In this document: piece after piece, positions 41,603 through 51,368 of the stretch
How the letters are laid out: every line of letters begins with the position of its first letter
Position numbering within the stretch: the stretch's first letter is position 1
Source: Aliihoeflea sp052435735
GTDB taxonomy: Bacteria > Pseudomonadota > Alphaproteobacteria > Rhizobiales > Rhizobiaceae
DNA: 64,000 nucleotides
NCBI GenBank assembly: GCA_052435735.1
Contig: JBQVNB010000009.1
Span: 1-64,000 of the forward strand
Direction of reading: 5' to 3'
Made by a program: the position numbers and the translations under genes
Notes under the pieces: generated by a model
Told to the model about the DNA's origin: nothing
The model's input: the letters and a program-made list of their open reading frames with translations, nothing else
The model's database searches: none

Positions 41603-43975
41603 TTAGAACCGGGTCGAGATGCCGAAGCTGAAATTCTGGACTTCGTCCGTGTCTTCCTTGGCGACCGGAACCGCGTAGTCGACGCGGATCGGACCGAAGG
41701 GCGACGCCCAGAGAATGCCCGCACCGACCGAAGCGCGAAGCGATGCGCCGGTTCCGAGAGCCGTGAAGTCGTTGCCGTGAAGCGTGGCAGCATCGGCGAA
41801 CACCGCACCGCGCAGACCCAGGCTTTGCGGCAGCGCCGGGAACGGGAACTGCGCCTCGGCCGAAGCGTGGAAATAGGTCGTGCCACCGAGATGGTCGATC
41901 GTCCCGTTCGTCACGTCATAGGGCCCGATTCCGTTGAAGTCGAAGCCGCGGATGATGCGGTCGTTCGAGCGGAACAGGTCGAAGACGCGCAGGCCGTCAT
42001 CGCCGAAGCCTTCGATGTGGCCCGCACCAGCCGTCAGCACGCCGACGAGATCGAGTTCTTCCGACAGCGTCCGGTAGTAATTGCCGCGCGTCGTGAACTT
42101 GACCCAGTTCGCATCGCCGCCGAGCCCGGCGACTTCCGTCGTGAACGTGGCATAGAAGCCGTCACGCGGGTTCTGCATGTTGTCGATCGTGTTGTAGATC
42201 AGACCGCCGCTGACCGACGACTTGATCCACGGGCTCTGCGATTCGATCGCGCTCTGCAGGACAGGCGAGATGTTGCACAGCGAGGGATCGAAAGCACCGG
42301 AGGAATCGAGGCAACCGTCGCGGTAATCATAGGACTCACGCGTGTAGTTGTAGGCGAGCTGCGTGCTCAGTGCCTCGGTGATCGGCAGACCGAAGCGGAT
42401 CGTGCCGCCATCGACCTGGCTCTCATAGGTGTCGAATTCACGCGTCTGGCGGAAGATGTCGAAACCGGCCGAGATGCGGCGTCCGAGGAAATAGGGCTCC
42501 GTGAACGACAGCGAGTAGTCGCGCGAATCGCGGCCGCCCGATGCGGCGACGCGGATGAACTGGCCGCGACCGAGGAAGTTGCGCTCGCTGACCGAGCCCT
42601 CCACGGAAACGCCGGCGCCGCGATTGATCGTCTCGCCGGTCGAATAGCCGGCACCGATCGAGAACTCGCCGGTCGCCTTCTCGACGACTTCGACCACCAG
42701 CACGACCTGGTCGGGCTGAGAGCCGGGCGCGGTCGCGATGTTGACCGACTCGAAGAAATCGAGACGCTCAAGACGACGGCGCGCGCGCTGCACGAGAATC
42801 TGGTTGAAGGCGTCGCCCTCGCTCAGGTCGAACTCGCGGCGGATGACATAGTCACGCGTGCGGGTGTTTCCGCGGATTTCGATCCGCTCGACATAGGCGC
42901 GCGGGCCTTCGTCGACCGTATAGACGACGTCGATCGTGCGGTTCTCGAAATTGCGGTTGCCGCGCGGCGTGACCTGCGCGAACGCATAGCCCGAGCCGGC
43001 GACGTCTTCCGTCAGGCCGACGATGGAGCTTTCGACGTCCGCGGCGTTGTAGACGCGGCCTTCGCGCGTATCGATGCTGCGGCGATAGCTTTCCGCATCG
43101 ACGCCGGGGATCGAGCTTTCGATCGCAACATTGCCGAACGTATAGCGCTGGCCTTCGTCGATGGTGAAGACGATCGAATATTCGTTAGCGGCTTCGTTGA
43201 ACTGCGCATCCGAAGACAGGACGCGGAAATCGGCGTAGCCGCGGTTGTAGTAGAAGCGGCGCAGCGTTTCCTCGTCCGCACGCAGGCGGTCGGCATCATA
43301 GATGTCGTTGCGCGTCAGCCAGGACAGAAAGTTCGACTGGCGGGTCGAGACGACGTCGCGCAGGCGGCCGTCACTGAACGCCTGGTTGCCTTCGAAGGTG
43401 ATGGAACCAATCTTGGTCCGGTCGCCTTCCTGGATCTGGTAGACGACGTTGACGCGGTTGTCGCCGAGGTCGACCGTCTGCGCGGTCACCGTCGTGTCGT
43501 CGCGACCGACGCGGGCATAGGCCTGGCGAATCGCTTCGATGTCGGAATTCATCGCGTCGGCCGAGTAGGCGCCGCGCGGCCGAAGCTGAACGGCGGCCGT
43601 CAGCGCATCGTCCTTGACGCGCGAATTGCCCTGGAACAGCACCTGGTTGACGATCGAATATTCGGAAACTTCGACCACCAGCGTCGAGCCGGACTGGTTG
43701 ATGCGCACGTCGGAGAACAGCCGCGTCTCGAAAAGGCGCACGACGGCCGCGTTGATGTCCGCGCTGTCGAACTGGACGCCCGGCTGGATGCCGAGATTGC
43801 CGATCACCGTCTCGTCGCTGACGCGCTGATTCCCCCGCACGTCGATGCTGCTGACGACTGCCGCATATGCTGCGGTCGTGCTTGCGAGCTGCACGGCAAC
43901 GGTGCCGACCGCCGCCAGAGCGGTGGAAAGTGCAATCGCCGAAGCGGCGCTCTTGAAATTCGAAGCTGCCTTCAT
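41603..43975 (-). CDS. bamA: Outer membrane protein assembly factor BamA
   Basis: A 790-residue outer-membrane insertase. Residues 1-38 are a signal peptide (KSAASAIALSTALAAVGTVA, cleavage near AYA-AVV). Five POTRA repeats follow to about residue 420 (VSSIDVRGNQRVSDETV opens the first), then a beta-barrel with VRGF-like segments (IIRGFDFNGIGPYD) and the terminal Phe in SFGISTRF. The start at 43975 is chosen because the upstream frame lacks a signal peptide. It precedes lpxD, the usual order, and follows rseP by 205 bp. Confidence 0.95.
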   Translation of the reverse strand: MKAASNFKSAASAIALSTALAAVGTVAVQLASTTAAYAAVVSSIDVRGNQRVSDETVIGNLGIQPGVQFDSADINAAVVRLFETRLFSDVRINQSGSTLVVEVSEYSIVNQVLFQGNSRVKDDALTAAVQLRPRGAYSADAMNSDIEAIRQAYARVGRDDTTVTAQTVDLGDNRVNVVYQIQEGDRTKIGSITFEGNQAFSDGRLRDVVSTRQSNFLSWLTRNDIYDADRLRADEETLRRFYYNRGYADFRVLSSDAQFNEAANEYSIVFTIDEGQRYTFGNVAIESSIPGVDAESYRRSIDTREGRVYNAADVESSIVGLTEDVAGSGYAFAQVTPRGNRNFENRTIDVVYTVDEGPRAYVERIEIRGNTRTRDYVIRREFDLSEGDAFNQILVQRARRRLERLDFFESVNIATAPGSQPDQVVLVVEVVEKATGEFSIGAGYSTGETINRGAGVSVEGSVSERNFLGRGQFIRVAASGGRDSRDYSLSFTEPYFLGRRISAGFDIFRQTREFDTYESQVDGGTIRFGLPITEALSTQLAYNYTRESYDYRDGCLDSSGAFDPSLCNISPVLQSAIESQSPWIKSSVSGGLIYNTIDNMQNPRDGFYATFTTEVAGLGGDANWVKFTTRGNYYRTLSEELDLVGVLTAGAGHIEGFGDDGLRVFDLFRSNDRIIRGFDFNGIGPYDVTNGTIDHLGGTTYFHASAEAQFPFPALPQSLGLRGAVFADAATLHGNDFTALGTGASLRASVGAGILWASPFGPIRVDYAVPVAKEDTDEVQNFSFGISTRF

Positions 43976-44180
43976 TTGGCTTAGAAACCTTTTGTTCTCG
44001 TTGTCCCCGTCGCGAGAATGACGGAACTGAGCCGCAAACCCCATACGGTATTAACCGGATTTTCCCTACACGCAAGGCTGCCGGTTAATTTGCATTTACT
44101 AAGTCCGAAAGCGTGGCATTCGCGTCACGCAAATTCCCATCCATGGTAAATGGAGCCTGAATTTTCAGGGTGTTGAGCCG

Positions 44181-45317
44181 TCAGCAGCCGAATATGTCGT
44201 TCCAGAAAACGAACGCCATGAAGCCCAGGACGGCGAGCATCCCCACCTTGTAGAACCCCTCCATCACCCGTTCCGAAACCGGTCGTCCGCGAACGGCTTC
44301 AGCGGCATAGAAGACCAGATGGCCGCCGTCCAGTGGGGGAATGGGCAGAAGGTTGAGGAAACCTATCCCGACCGACAAAAGAGCGATGAGCTGCACCAGC
44401 CACATCGGCCCGAGCGAGGCCGCCTGCCCGGACATCTCGGCGATGCGCACCGGCCCGCCGAGCTGGCACCTGTCCTCCCGACCGGCCACGAAGCGCTGCA
44501 GGAAATGCCCCGTACGCGCGATGATCTGCCCCGTCTCGGTGACGGCCGCACCCAGAGCCTCGACCGGCCCGTAGACGATCTGGCGCGGCTGGCCCAGTTC
44601 CTCGTTGTTGACGACGCCGATGATGCCGATGCGAATCGTGTTGCCGAGCGCGTCGGTCTGTTCGGACAGTTCCGGTGTCGCCCGCAGCTCGATTTCCGAT
44701 CCGTCGCGCAGCATGACGAAGCTGAGTTCGTCGCCCGCGCGCGCGGAGACGACGCGCTGCACGTCGCCGAAAGTCGAGATTCGCGTGCCGTTGACGGTCA
44801 CGAAGCGGTCGCCCGGCTCGAAGCCCGCCTCCGCGGCCGGACTGTCGGGACGGATCTCGGCAACGGTCGGCTCCGAGACGAACCGGCCATAAGCGGTGAA
44901 CATCACGGCAAAGACGGCAATCGTCAGGAGGAAGTTGAAGATCGGGCCGGCCGCGACCGTCGCGGCCCGCTTCCAGACCGGCTGCGTATGGAACGCGACC
45001 CTGCGCTGTTCTTCGGTCAACTGCGCCGTCGCTTCCGCGTCCGGCTCGCTCGTCACGCTCATGTCGCCGACGAATTTGACGTAGCCGCCGAGCGGCACCG
45101 CCGAGATCTTCCAGCGCGTTCCGCGCCTGTCGTTGAAACCGAAGATTTCCGGACCGAATCCGATCGAGAAGGCTTCCACGCCAATCCCGCACCAGCGGCC
45201 GACCAGATAGTGGCCCATCTCGTGGACGAAGACGACGACCGCGAGCACGAGGAGAAAGGGGACCAGCGTGCCGAGGATGAGCCCGCCCGATCCGAATATG
45301 CCCGTCAGGAAATCCAA
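44181..45317 (-). CDS. rseP: RIP metalloprotease RseP (site-2 protease)
   Basis: A 378-residue inner-membrane protease that cuts within membranes in the envelope stress response. HEMGH at 32-36 is the zinc site in the first membrane segment. A PDZ domain lies around residues 130-210 (DSPAAEAGFEPGDRFVTVNG), and NLLPIPPLDGGHL is the conserved C-terminal LDG box. It follows cdsA by 92 bp; no dxr gene lies between them, as in other Rhizobiales. Confidence 0.94.
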   Translation of the reverse strand: MDFLTGIFGSGGLILGTLVPFLLVLAVVVFVHEMGHYLVGRWCGIGVEAFSIGFGPEIFGFNDRRGTRWKISAVPLGGYVKFVGDMSVTSEPDAEATAQLTEEQRRVAFHTQPVWKRAATVAAGPIFNFLLTIAVFAVMFTAYGRFVSEPTVAEIRPDSPAAEAGFEPGDRFVTVNGTRISTFGDVQRVVSARAGDELSFVMLRDGSEIELRATPELSEQTDALGNTIRIGIIGVVNNEELGQPRQIVYGPVEALGAAVTETGQIIARTGHFLQRFVAGREDRCQLGGPVRIAEMSGQAASLGPMWLVQLIALLSVGIGFLNLLPIPPLDGGHLVFYAAEAVRGRPVSERVMEGFYKVGMLAVLGFMAFVFWNDIFGC

Positions 45318-45409
45318 TTCACCGCCCCTTCAATGTCATCGTTCGCCATGCCCGTTGCGGACAAATCGCGGCGTTTCGGTGGCTCTGCCGACGCGCGTCG
45401 GCCCACCGA

Positions 45410-46249
45410 TCAAAAGAATGCCAGCGCCGGCCGGTCGGGATCGGCCAGCACCGCCCCGATCACGTAAAGCAGCAGGCTTGCGGCAACCAGACCATCGACC
45501 CGGTCCATCACCCCGCCGTGACCGGGAATGAGCTTGCTCGAATCCTTCACCTGGAAGCGGCGCTTGAGCCACGATTCGAAGAGGTCCCCGGCCTGGGAGG
45601 CGACCGAAAGCGCGACGATCAGGACAAGCAGCGCCCCGACAGGCAGTCGCGTTTCCATCATGAAGGCGGCAAACATGCCGAAGACGAGCGCGAACACCGT
45701 TCCCCCCAGAGCCCCGCTCCAGGTCTTGCCGGGCGAAATCGCGGGGGCAAGCTTGGGACCGCCGAACGTCCGGCCGACGAAATAGGCCATGATGTCTGTC
45801 GCCCACACGACGACGAAGACGAAGACGACGGTCTTCAGTCCCTCGACCTCTCCTCCACGCAGCAGCGCCAGCGACAGCGCGGCAAGGCTCGCATAGGCAA
45901 GTCCGACTGCGTTCCAGCGTGTGGAACCCAGCATCGGCGCAGCAAAAAGGGCCAGCACGGCCAGCGCGCCGACCATGACGAAGCTCAAGGCTCCGCCGGG
46001 CGCCATCAGGACGATGATCCCGGCGGTCGCCATCAAAAGGCCCGACAACTGGCGCTCCGGCGCCGTGCTGTGCGCCTTGGCCATCTTGAGCCATTCGTAG
46101 AACACGGCCGCGCCGATCCCGGCGCACAGCATGCGGAAGGAGAAGTCGCCGACCCAGGTGACGATCAACGTCACGGCGATCATCACGATCGCCGACAGGA
46201 TGCGCAGCCGCAATTCCTTGGTCAAGAACGTCTGCCCCGCCTGGCTCAA
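45410..46249 (-). CDS. cdsA: Phosphatidate cytidylyltransferase
   Basis: A 279-residue polytopic membrane enzyme making CDP-diacylglycerol for phospholipids. About eight hydrophobic segments are seen, and the signature SSKLIPGHGGVMDRVDG is near the C-terminus. The TTG at 46249 overlaps the uppS stop (TTGA); an upstream extension to 46390 overlaps uppS fully and is Arg-rich. I prefer the TTG start, though it is unconfirmed. Confidence 0.9.
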   Translation of the reverse strand: MSQAGQTFLTKELRLRILSAIVMIAVTLIVTWVGDFSFRMLCAGIGAAVFYEWLKMAKAHSTAPERQLSGLLMATAGIIVLMAPGGALSFVMVGALAVLALFAAPMLGSTRWNAVGLAYASLAALSLALLRGGEVEGLKTVVFVFVVVWATDIMAYFVGRTFGGPKLAPAISPGKTWSGALGGTVFALVFGMFAAFMMETRLPVGALLVLIVALSVASQAGDLFESWLKRRFQVKDSSKLIPGHGGVMDRVDGLVAASLLLYVIGAVLADPDRPALAFF

Positions 46250-46965
46250 GACACCGCCCCGCGCGCATCGACCGCGCCGAACCTGCGTTCGCGCCCGGCA
46301 AACGAGGCCAGCGCCCGGTCGAGTTCGGCCCGGTCGAAGTCCGGCCAGAAGCAGGGCAGGAACACGAATTCGCTGTAGGCCGCCTGCCAAAGAAGAAAAT
46401 TGGACAGGCGCTGCTCGCCGCTCGTGCGGATGATCAGGTCCGGATCGGGAATGTCGGATGTGTCGAGCGCACCGCTCAGCATTTCCGGCGTGATCGATTG
46501 CGGATCGAGATGCCCGCCCGCCGCCAGTTGCGCCAGGTGCCGGGCACCGCGCACGATCTCGTCGCGCGAGCCGTAATTGAAGGCGATGACGAGGTTCATC
46601 GCGTCATTGCCGCGCGTCAGCGTTTCGGCCTCGTCGATCAGTTGGCGAATATCGGGCTCGAGCGTGTCCCGTCCGCCGATCATGCGCACCCGTACGCCGT
46701 GGCGATGGAGATCGGCCAGATCGCGGCGGATGAACAGCTTGAGCAGGCCCATCAAGTCGCTGATCTCGGACGCGGGCCGCGACCAGTTCTCCGAGGAAAA
46801 CGCATATAGCGTCAGCCATTTGACGCCGCTCTCGCCTACGTTGCGAACCGTCTTGCGCAAGGCCTCGACGCCGGCGCGATGCCCGGCAGCCCGCGGCAGC
46901 CCGCGCGCCTGCGCCCAGCGGCCGTTGCCGTCCATGATGATCGCGATATGCGCGGGAGTGGTCAC
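46246..46965 (-). CDS. uppS: Isoprenyl transferase (undecaprenyl diphosphate synthase)
   Basis: A 239-residue cis-prenyltransferase that makes the C55 carrier lipid for peptidoglycan and lipopolysaccharide. IAIIMDGNGRWAQARGLPR has the catalytic Asp and phosphate-binding Gly-Asn-Gly-Arg, and DLIIRTSGEQRLSNFLLWQ the C-terminal substrate box. It lies 42 bp after frr and overlaps cdsA by 4 bp. Confidence 0.96.
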   Translation of the reverse strand: MTTPAHIAIIMDGNGRWAQARGLPRAAGHRAGVEALRKTVRNVGESGVKWLTLYAFSSENWSRPASEISDLMGLLKLFIRRDLADLHRHGVRVRMIGGRDTLEPDIRQLIDEAETLTRGNDAMNLVIAFNYGSRDEIVRGARHLAQLAAGGHLDPQSITPEMLSGALDTSDIPDPDLIIRTSGEQRLSNFLLWQAAYSEFVFLPCFWPDFDRAELDRALASFAGRERRFGAVDARGAVS

Positions 46966-47007
46966 CGGCTCTCCAGTTCCGAGGCTCGGGAAAAGGTCCT
47001 GTTCGAC

Positions 47008-47568
47008 CTAGACCTGCATGATCTCGGCTTCCTTTTCGGCCAGAAGGCCGTCGATCTGCTTGATCGTCTCGTCGGTCAGCTTCTGCACGCGCTCGGACTG
47101 GACCTTGGAATCGTCCTGGCTGATCGCGCCGTCCTTCTCCGCCTTCTTGGCGATTTCCATGCCGTCGCGGCGCACATGGCGCGCGGCCACCTTGGCCTGC
47201 TCGGTATATTGGTGGGCGATCTTGACGAGGTCGCGGCGGCGCTCCTCGTTGAGTTCGGGCAGAGGAATGCGCAGATTGCTGCCGTCGACAATGGGATTGA
47301 GCCCGAGATTGGATTCCCGGATCGCGCGGTCGACCGCGCCGACGAGCTGCTTGTCCCAGACGGAGACTGCAAGCATCCGCGATTCCGGCACTGTCACGGT
47401 CGCGACCTGGTTGATCGGCATCGGCGAGCCATAGGCCTGAACGAGGACGGGATCGAGAAGATTGCTCGAGGCGCGGCCGGTCCGCAGCGATGCGAGGTCA
47501 TGCTTGAATGCCGAGATCGCGCCGTCCATCCTGCGCTGCAGGTCCTTGAAGTCCACGCCTTCGCTCAT
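47008..47568 (-). CDS. frr: Ribosome recycling factor
   Basis: A 186-residue protein that with EF-G splits post-termination ribosomes. It begins MSEGVDFKDLQRRMDGAISAFK and contains RTGRASSNLLDPV, LRIPLPELNEERRRDLVK, and the C-terminal coil. It follows pyrH by 92 bp in the usual order. Confidence 0.97.
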   Translation of the reverse strand: MSEGVDFKDLQRRMDGAISAFKHDLASLRTGRASSNLLDPVLVQAYGSPMPINQVATVTVPESRMLAVSVWDKQLVGAVDRAIRESNLGLNPIVDGSNLRIPLPELNEERRRDLVKIAHQYTEQAKVAARHVRRDGMEIAKKAEKDGAISQDDSKVQSERVQKLTDETIKQIDGLLAEKEAEIMQV

Positions 47569-47660
47569 CTTCGTCTCCTCTGCCGGCAGCGCCGGTCCGT
47601 CTTTTATCTGGCCCTTGGCTGGCTTGCCGGCCCGTCATTTTCTGGAAAGTCCGCTGCCGC

Positions 47661-48383
47661 TCAGGCGTCGGCGACGACCGTGCAGCGCCCTTCCCCGCGC
47701 AGAATGGCGCCGAGACCGCCCTGCTCATGAATCGAGTAGACGATTATCGGAATGTGGTTCTCACGCGCAAGCGCAATCGCCGCCGTGTCCATGATCGCCA
47801 GGCCTTTGACCAGCACTTCCTCATGCGTGATCGTCTCGAAGCGCGTCGCGGTCGGGTCCTTCTTGGGGTCGGCGGAATAGACGCCGTCCACCTGCGTGCC
47901 CTTCAACAAAGCGTTCGCGCCGATCTCTGCAGCGCGCAGCGCGGCGGCGGAATCGGTGGTGAAGAACGGGTTGCCGGTGCCGCCTGCGAAGATCACCACC
48001 TTGCCCTGGTCCATATAGGCGGTCGCCTGGCGCTGGGAGAAGCTTTCGCAAAGTTCGGGCATGGCGATCGCCGACAGGACGACCGCGTCGACTCCGAGCT
48101 TGATCAGCGAGGTGCGCAGCGCCAGCGAATTGATGACGGTGGCGAGCATGCCCATGTGGTCGCCGGTCACCCGGTCACCGCCCTTGGACGCCACCGCCAC
48201 GCCGCGGAAGATGTTGCCGCCGCCGATCACCACGGCCACCTCGACGCCCATCTTGCGCGCCTCGGAGATATCGGCGGCGATCTGGTCGGCCACCGACACG
48301 TCGATGCCGAAGCCCTGCGATCCCATCAGGGCCTCGCCCGACGCCTTGAGAAGGATGCGCTTGTATCGCGGGGCGTGGCTCAT
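47661..48383 (-). CDS. pyrH: Uridylate kinase
   Basis: A 240-residue UMP kinase of the amino-acid-kinase fold that makes UDP for RNA, DNA and cell-envelope sugars. RILLKASGEALMG is the N-terminal nucleotide loop and VVIGGGNIFRG the second glycine loop; DHMGMLATVINSLAL and ADPKKDPTA follow. It lies 103 bp after tsf, across a hairpin, and precedes frr. Confidence 0.96.
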   Translation of the reverse strand: MSHAPRYKRILLKASGEALMGSQGFGIDVSVADQIAADISEARKMGVEVAVVIGGGNIFRGVAVASKGGDRVTGDHMGMLATVINSLALRTSLIKLGVDAVVLSAIAMPELCESFSQRQATAYMDQGKVVIFAGGTGNPFFTTDSAAALRAAEIGANALLKGTQVDGVYSADPKKDPTATRFETITHEEVLVKGLAIMDTAAIALARENHIPIIVYSIHEQGGLGAILRGEGRCTVVADA

Positions 48384-48431
48384 GAAACTCTCTTCTCGCA
48401 GTGAATGGGAAACCGGGTGTCAGATACATGA

Positions 48432-48464
48432 AAGGGCACCGCCGTGTCACCCGGCGATGCCCTT
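48432..48464 (-). terminator. Hairpin between tsf and pyrH
   Basis: AAGGGCA pairs with TGCCCTT around an inner CGCC/GGCG pair, and on the minus strand the stem is followed by a short run of T (TTTC). It may reduce read-through from the rpsB-tsf transcript into pyrH. Confidence 0.5.
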
Positions 48465-48486
48465 CGTTTCTGTGCAGGACGACTGC

Positions 48487-49410
48487 TTACTTCTTGGCGA
48501 CCGCCGCAACCTCGGCTGCAAAGTCGCTTTCTTCCTTCTCGATGCCCTCGCCGAGCGCAAAGCGCACGAAGCCGGTCAGCTTCGCCGGCGCGCCGATTTC
48601 CTTCTCGGCATCGGCAAGCGCCTTCTCGACGGTCACGTCGGGGTTCATGACGAAGGCCTGCTTCAGGAGCACGACTTCCTCGTAGAACTTGCGCAGGCGG
48701 CCTTCGACCATCTTCTCGATGATGTTCTCCGGCTTGCCCGACTGGCGGGCCTGCTCGGAGAAGACTGCCTTTTCACGCTCGACGGCGGACGCGTCGACTT
48801 CCTCGGCGGTCAACGCGAGCGGGTTCGTCGCAGCGACGTGCATGGCCACCTGGCGAGCGAAGGCGCGGGCGGCATCGGCATTGCCGGTCGTCTCGATGGC
48901 GACCAGCACACCGAGCTTGCCGAGATTGTCGGCGACGGCGTTGTGGACATAGGTCGCAACAGCGCCGCTCGAAACCGTAAGCTTGGCCGAACGGCGCAGG
49001 CTCATGTTCTCGCCGATCGTGCCGATCGCGTCCTTGATCGTATCGGTGACCGACTTTTCCGAACCCGGATAGGTCGCGGCGCCGAGCGCATCGGTCGAAC
49101 CGTCGGTCGTCAGCGCCACTTCGGCAATGTTGCGCACGATGGTCTGGAAGGCATCGTTGCGGGCAACGAAGTCGGTCTCGGAATTGACCTCGACGACGAC
49201 CGCGCTGGTCGCATCGGAAGCAACGCCGACCAGGCCTTCGGCTGCCGTGCGGCCGGCCTTCTTGTCGGCCTTGGAAATACCCTTGGCGCGCAGCCAGTCG
49301 ACCGCGGCCTCGATGTCGCCATTGGTCTCGGACAGGGCCGTCTTGCAGTCCATCATGCCCGCGCCCGTCATGTCGCGGAGCTGTTTGACCTGTGCAGCAG
49401 AAATGCTCAT
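48487..49410 (-). CDS. tsf: Elongation factor Ts
   Basis: A 307-residue nucleotide exchange factor for EF-Tu. It starts MSISAAQVKQLRDMTGAGMMDCKTALSE, which includes the usual EF-Ts signature, followed by NSETDFVARN near 79 and a two-part core. It follows rpsB by 96 bp across a hairpin. Confidence 0.97.
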   Translation of the reverse strand: MSISAAQVKQLRDMTGAGMMDCKTALSETNGDIEAAVDWLRAKGISKADKKAGRTAAEGLVGVASDATSAVVVEVNSETDFVARNDAFQTIVRNIAEVALTTDGSTDALGAATYPGSEKSVTDTIKDAIGTIGENMSLRRSAKLTVSSGAVATYVHNAVADNLGKLGVLVAIETTGNADAARAFARQVAMHVAATNPLALTAEEVDASAVEREKAVFSEQARQSGKPENIIEKMVEGRLRKFYEEVVLLKQAFVMNPDVTVEKALADAEKEIGAPAKLTGFVRFALGEGIEKEESDFAAEVAAVAKK

Positions 49411-49448
49411 CGTCGCCTCTTCAATTTCGTCAATTCATAAAATGGCGC

Positions 49449-49477
49449 GGCGCACCGTGGAGAATTCCAGGTGCGCC
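49449..49477 (-). terminator. Attenuator-like hairpin between rpsB and tsf
   Basis: An 8-bp stem (GGCGCACC / GGTGCGCC) lies 30 bp after the rpsB stop and is followed, 4 bp later on the minus strand, by ATTTT. It could lower tsf expression relative to rpsB, as reported in other bacteria. Confidence 0.5.
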
Positions 49478-49506
49478 GTTCGCCTCGTCCAATGCAGCGG
49501 ACAGCC

Positions 49507-50289
49507 TTAGCTGGCCTTGCCTTCTTCGGCAGGCGTCTCGTCGAGGGCCGGCTCGACCGGCGCTTCGGCCGAAGCGCCGACGTCCACGCCCATCGCGCCC
49601 TGCTGGCGCGCAATGCCGTCGATGGCGGCCTTGGCGATCAGGTCGCAATAGAACGAGATCGCGCGTGCGGCGTCGTCATTGCCCGGGATCGGGTAGTCGA
49701 CCTTGTCCGGATCGCAGTTCGAATCGATGATCGCGACGACCGGGATGCCGAGACGGCGCGCTTCTTGGATCGCGATCGCTTCCTTGTTGGTGTCGATCAC
49801 GAACATCAGGTCCGGCGTCGAGCCCATGTCCTTGATGCCGCCGAGTGCGCGGTTCAGCTTCTCGCGCTCGCGGTCGAGCGTCAGGCGCTCCTTCTTGGTG
49901 AAGCCCTGGGCTTCGCCGGCGAGCAGCTCGTCGAGCTTGCGCAGACGCTGGATCGAGTTCGAGATCGTCTTCCAGTTGGTGAGCATGCCGCCCAGCCAAC
50001 GCGAATTGACGTAGTACTGCGCGGAGCGTTCGGCCGCGTCGGCGACGATTTCCGAAGCTTGGCGCTTGGTGCCGACGAACAGCACGCGTCCGCCACGGGC
50101 GACCGTGTCCGAAACGATCTTCAGCGCCTGGTTGAGGAGCGGAACCGTCTGCGACAGGTCGATGATGTGGATGTTGTTGCGGGCGCCGAAGATATAGGGC
50201 GCCATCTTCGGATTCCAGCGGTGGGTCTGGTGGCCGAAGTGGACACCAGCTTCGAGAAGCTGGCGCATGGAGAAGTCTGGCGTAGCCAT
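49507..50289 (-). CDS. rpsB: Ribosomal protein S2
   Basis: A 260-residue 30S protein. MRQLLEAGVHFGHQTHRWNPKM, IHIIDLSQTVPLLNQAL and DSNCDPDKVDYPIPGNDDA are conserved S2 segments. An alanine- and acid-rich tail follows. It starts the leftward cluster; the 151 bp upstream include a purine-rich leader after the eipB stop. Confidence 0.98.
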   Translation of the reverse strand: MATPDFSMRQLLEAGVHFGHQTHRWNPKMAPYIFGARNNIHIIDLSQTVPLLNQALKIVSDTVARGGRVLFVGTKRQASEIVADAAERSAQYYVNSRWLGGMLTNWKTISNSIQRLRKLDELLAGEAQGFTKKERLTLDREREKLNRALGGIKDMGSTPDLMFVIDTNKEAIAIQEARRLGIPVVAIIDSNCDPDKVDYPIPGNDDAARAISFYCDLIAKAAIDGIARQQGAMGVDVGASAEAPVEPALDETPAEEGKAS

Positions 50290-50440
50290 GGTTGGTTCCT
50301 TTTCCGGTTAGCCTCCACGGATGTCAGGCGGATGAACCGCCACCGGAGGTAGAGGCCGGATTTCTCCCGGCGCCAAACCCATCACCCGTGTGTGGAATGG
50401 CCGCGCATATAGCGGCAATGAGGACGCGATGCAACCCGCC

Positions 50441-51259
50441 TCATTCGGCGCAGTCGGCCGGCTCGTCGAAGAGTTCGAGATCGACCAGCCGCCCGGTGAT
50501 GGCGAAGTCGCCGTAATCCATCGTCAGGTCGCGCGTGACGCCATTGTCGTAGAGCTTCATGGAGATGCGATAGGTCGGCGTTTCCTCGCCGGAAATGTCG
50601 GTCAGGTCGAAATAGGCGATGTCGACCGGCCAGAACTCCTCCGACGCAATCGCCTCGACCGCGTCCGATTCGGTGTCGCCCTCCTCCAATCCGGTCTTCT
50701 GGCCGAGGATGACGGTCGTGGTCATCAGCTTGTCGCCGTCCTCGGAACCGTCATAGATCGTCGTCTCATAGAAATTCTCGCCGGCATTCGCCTTTTCCAG
50801 CACCTCGATCAGATGATGTGTCGGGAACTGCGACTTTTCGAGCGCGTGCTCCTGCGGCTCCGGCATCTCGATCGCGACCTTCGTCCCGTCATCGGTCATC
50901 TGCGCCGACCCGCGCGATTCCTTGTCCAGATTGCGATCGATGAAGGAGCGCGTGACGAAGGAGAACTCCGAGCCGTCGCCGGCCTCGAACGTCGTCGTCT
51001 GCTGGTCGGTAAGGCGCGTCGTCTCGTTCGCCTCGATCTGCGTGACGAACCGGAAAGTGACGGTGTAGCCCTCGCAGGCAGAGCCGTTGAACTCATAGAC
51101 CATGCGGCCCGAAAGCCCTGTGATTCCCGAACTGTCCGTTGCATCGTCGAGCCCGAGATCATACACCGCACGATGCGGGAGGAGCGGCGCGGCCGACGCC
51201 TGGCCTTGCAGGAATGGCGCGGCGATTGTCGCCAGAAGTGCAAGACGTGGCAGGGACAT
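50441..51259 (-). CDS. eipB: EipB-type periplasmic cell-envelope protein (DUF1849)
   Basis: A 272-residue exported protein. Residues 1-23 (LALLATIAAPFLQGQASA) are a signal peptide. The mature part has HRAVYDLGL and GRMVYEFNGSACEGYTV, then TDQQTTTFE and YFDLTDISG, which match the DUF1849/EipB family as I recall it. In Brucella EipB is needed for envelope integrity. A Cys near the N-terminal part (SACEGY) and one at the end (ADCAE) could form the family's disulfide. It diverges from the RidA gene by 109 bp. Confidence 0.85.
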   Translation of the reverse strand: MSLPRLALLATIAAPFLQGQASAAPLLPHRAVYDLGLDDATDSSGITGLSGRMVYEFNGSACEGYTVTFRFVTQIEANETTRLTDQQTTTFEAGDGSEFSFVTRSFIDRNLDKESRGSAQMTDDGTKVAIEMPEPQEHALEKSQFPTHHLIEVLEKANAGENFYETTIYDGSEDGDKLMTTTVILGQKTGLEEGDTESDAVEAIASEEFWPVDIAYFDLTDISGEETPTYRISMKLYDNGVTRDLTMDYGDFAITGRLVDLELFDEPADCAE

Positions 51260-51368
51260 TCGGTTCTCCCGATTGGGTGCTGGGTCGGCTCGGCCGGCAC
51301 CTGAAAGCGTTTTCGTGGCAGAAGCGAGGCGATGCAGCCGCCGCTTGCCTTTCGACAAGGATCACAGG

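Noticed and set aside
41471..43984. 837-residue plus-strand frame opposite bamA
   Set aside because: Antisense shadow of bamA; no domain, and it crosses the lpxD boundary.
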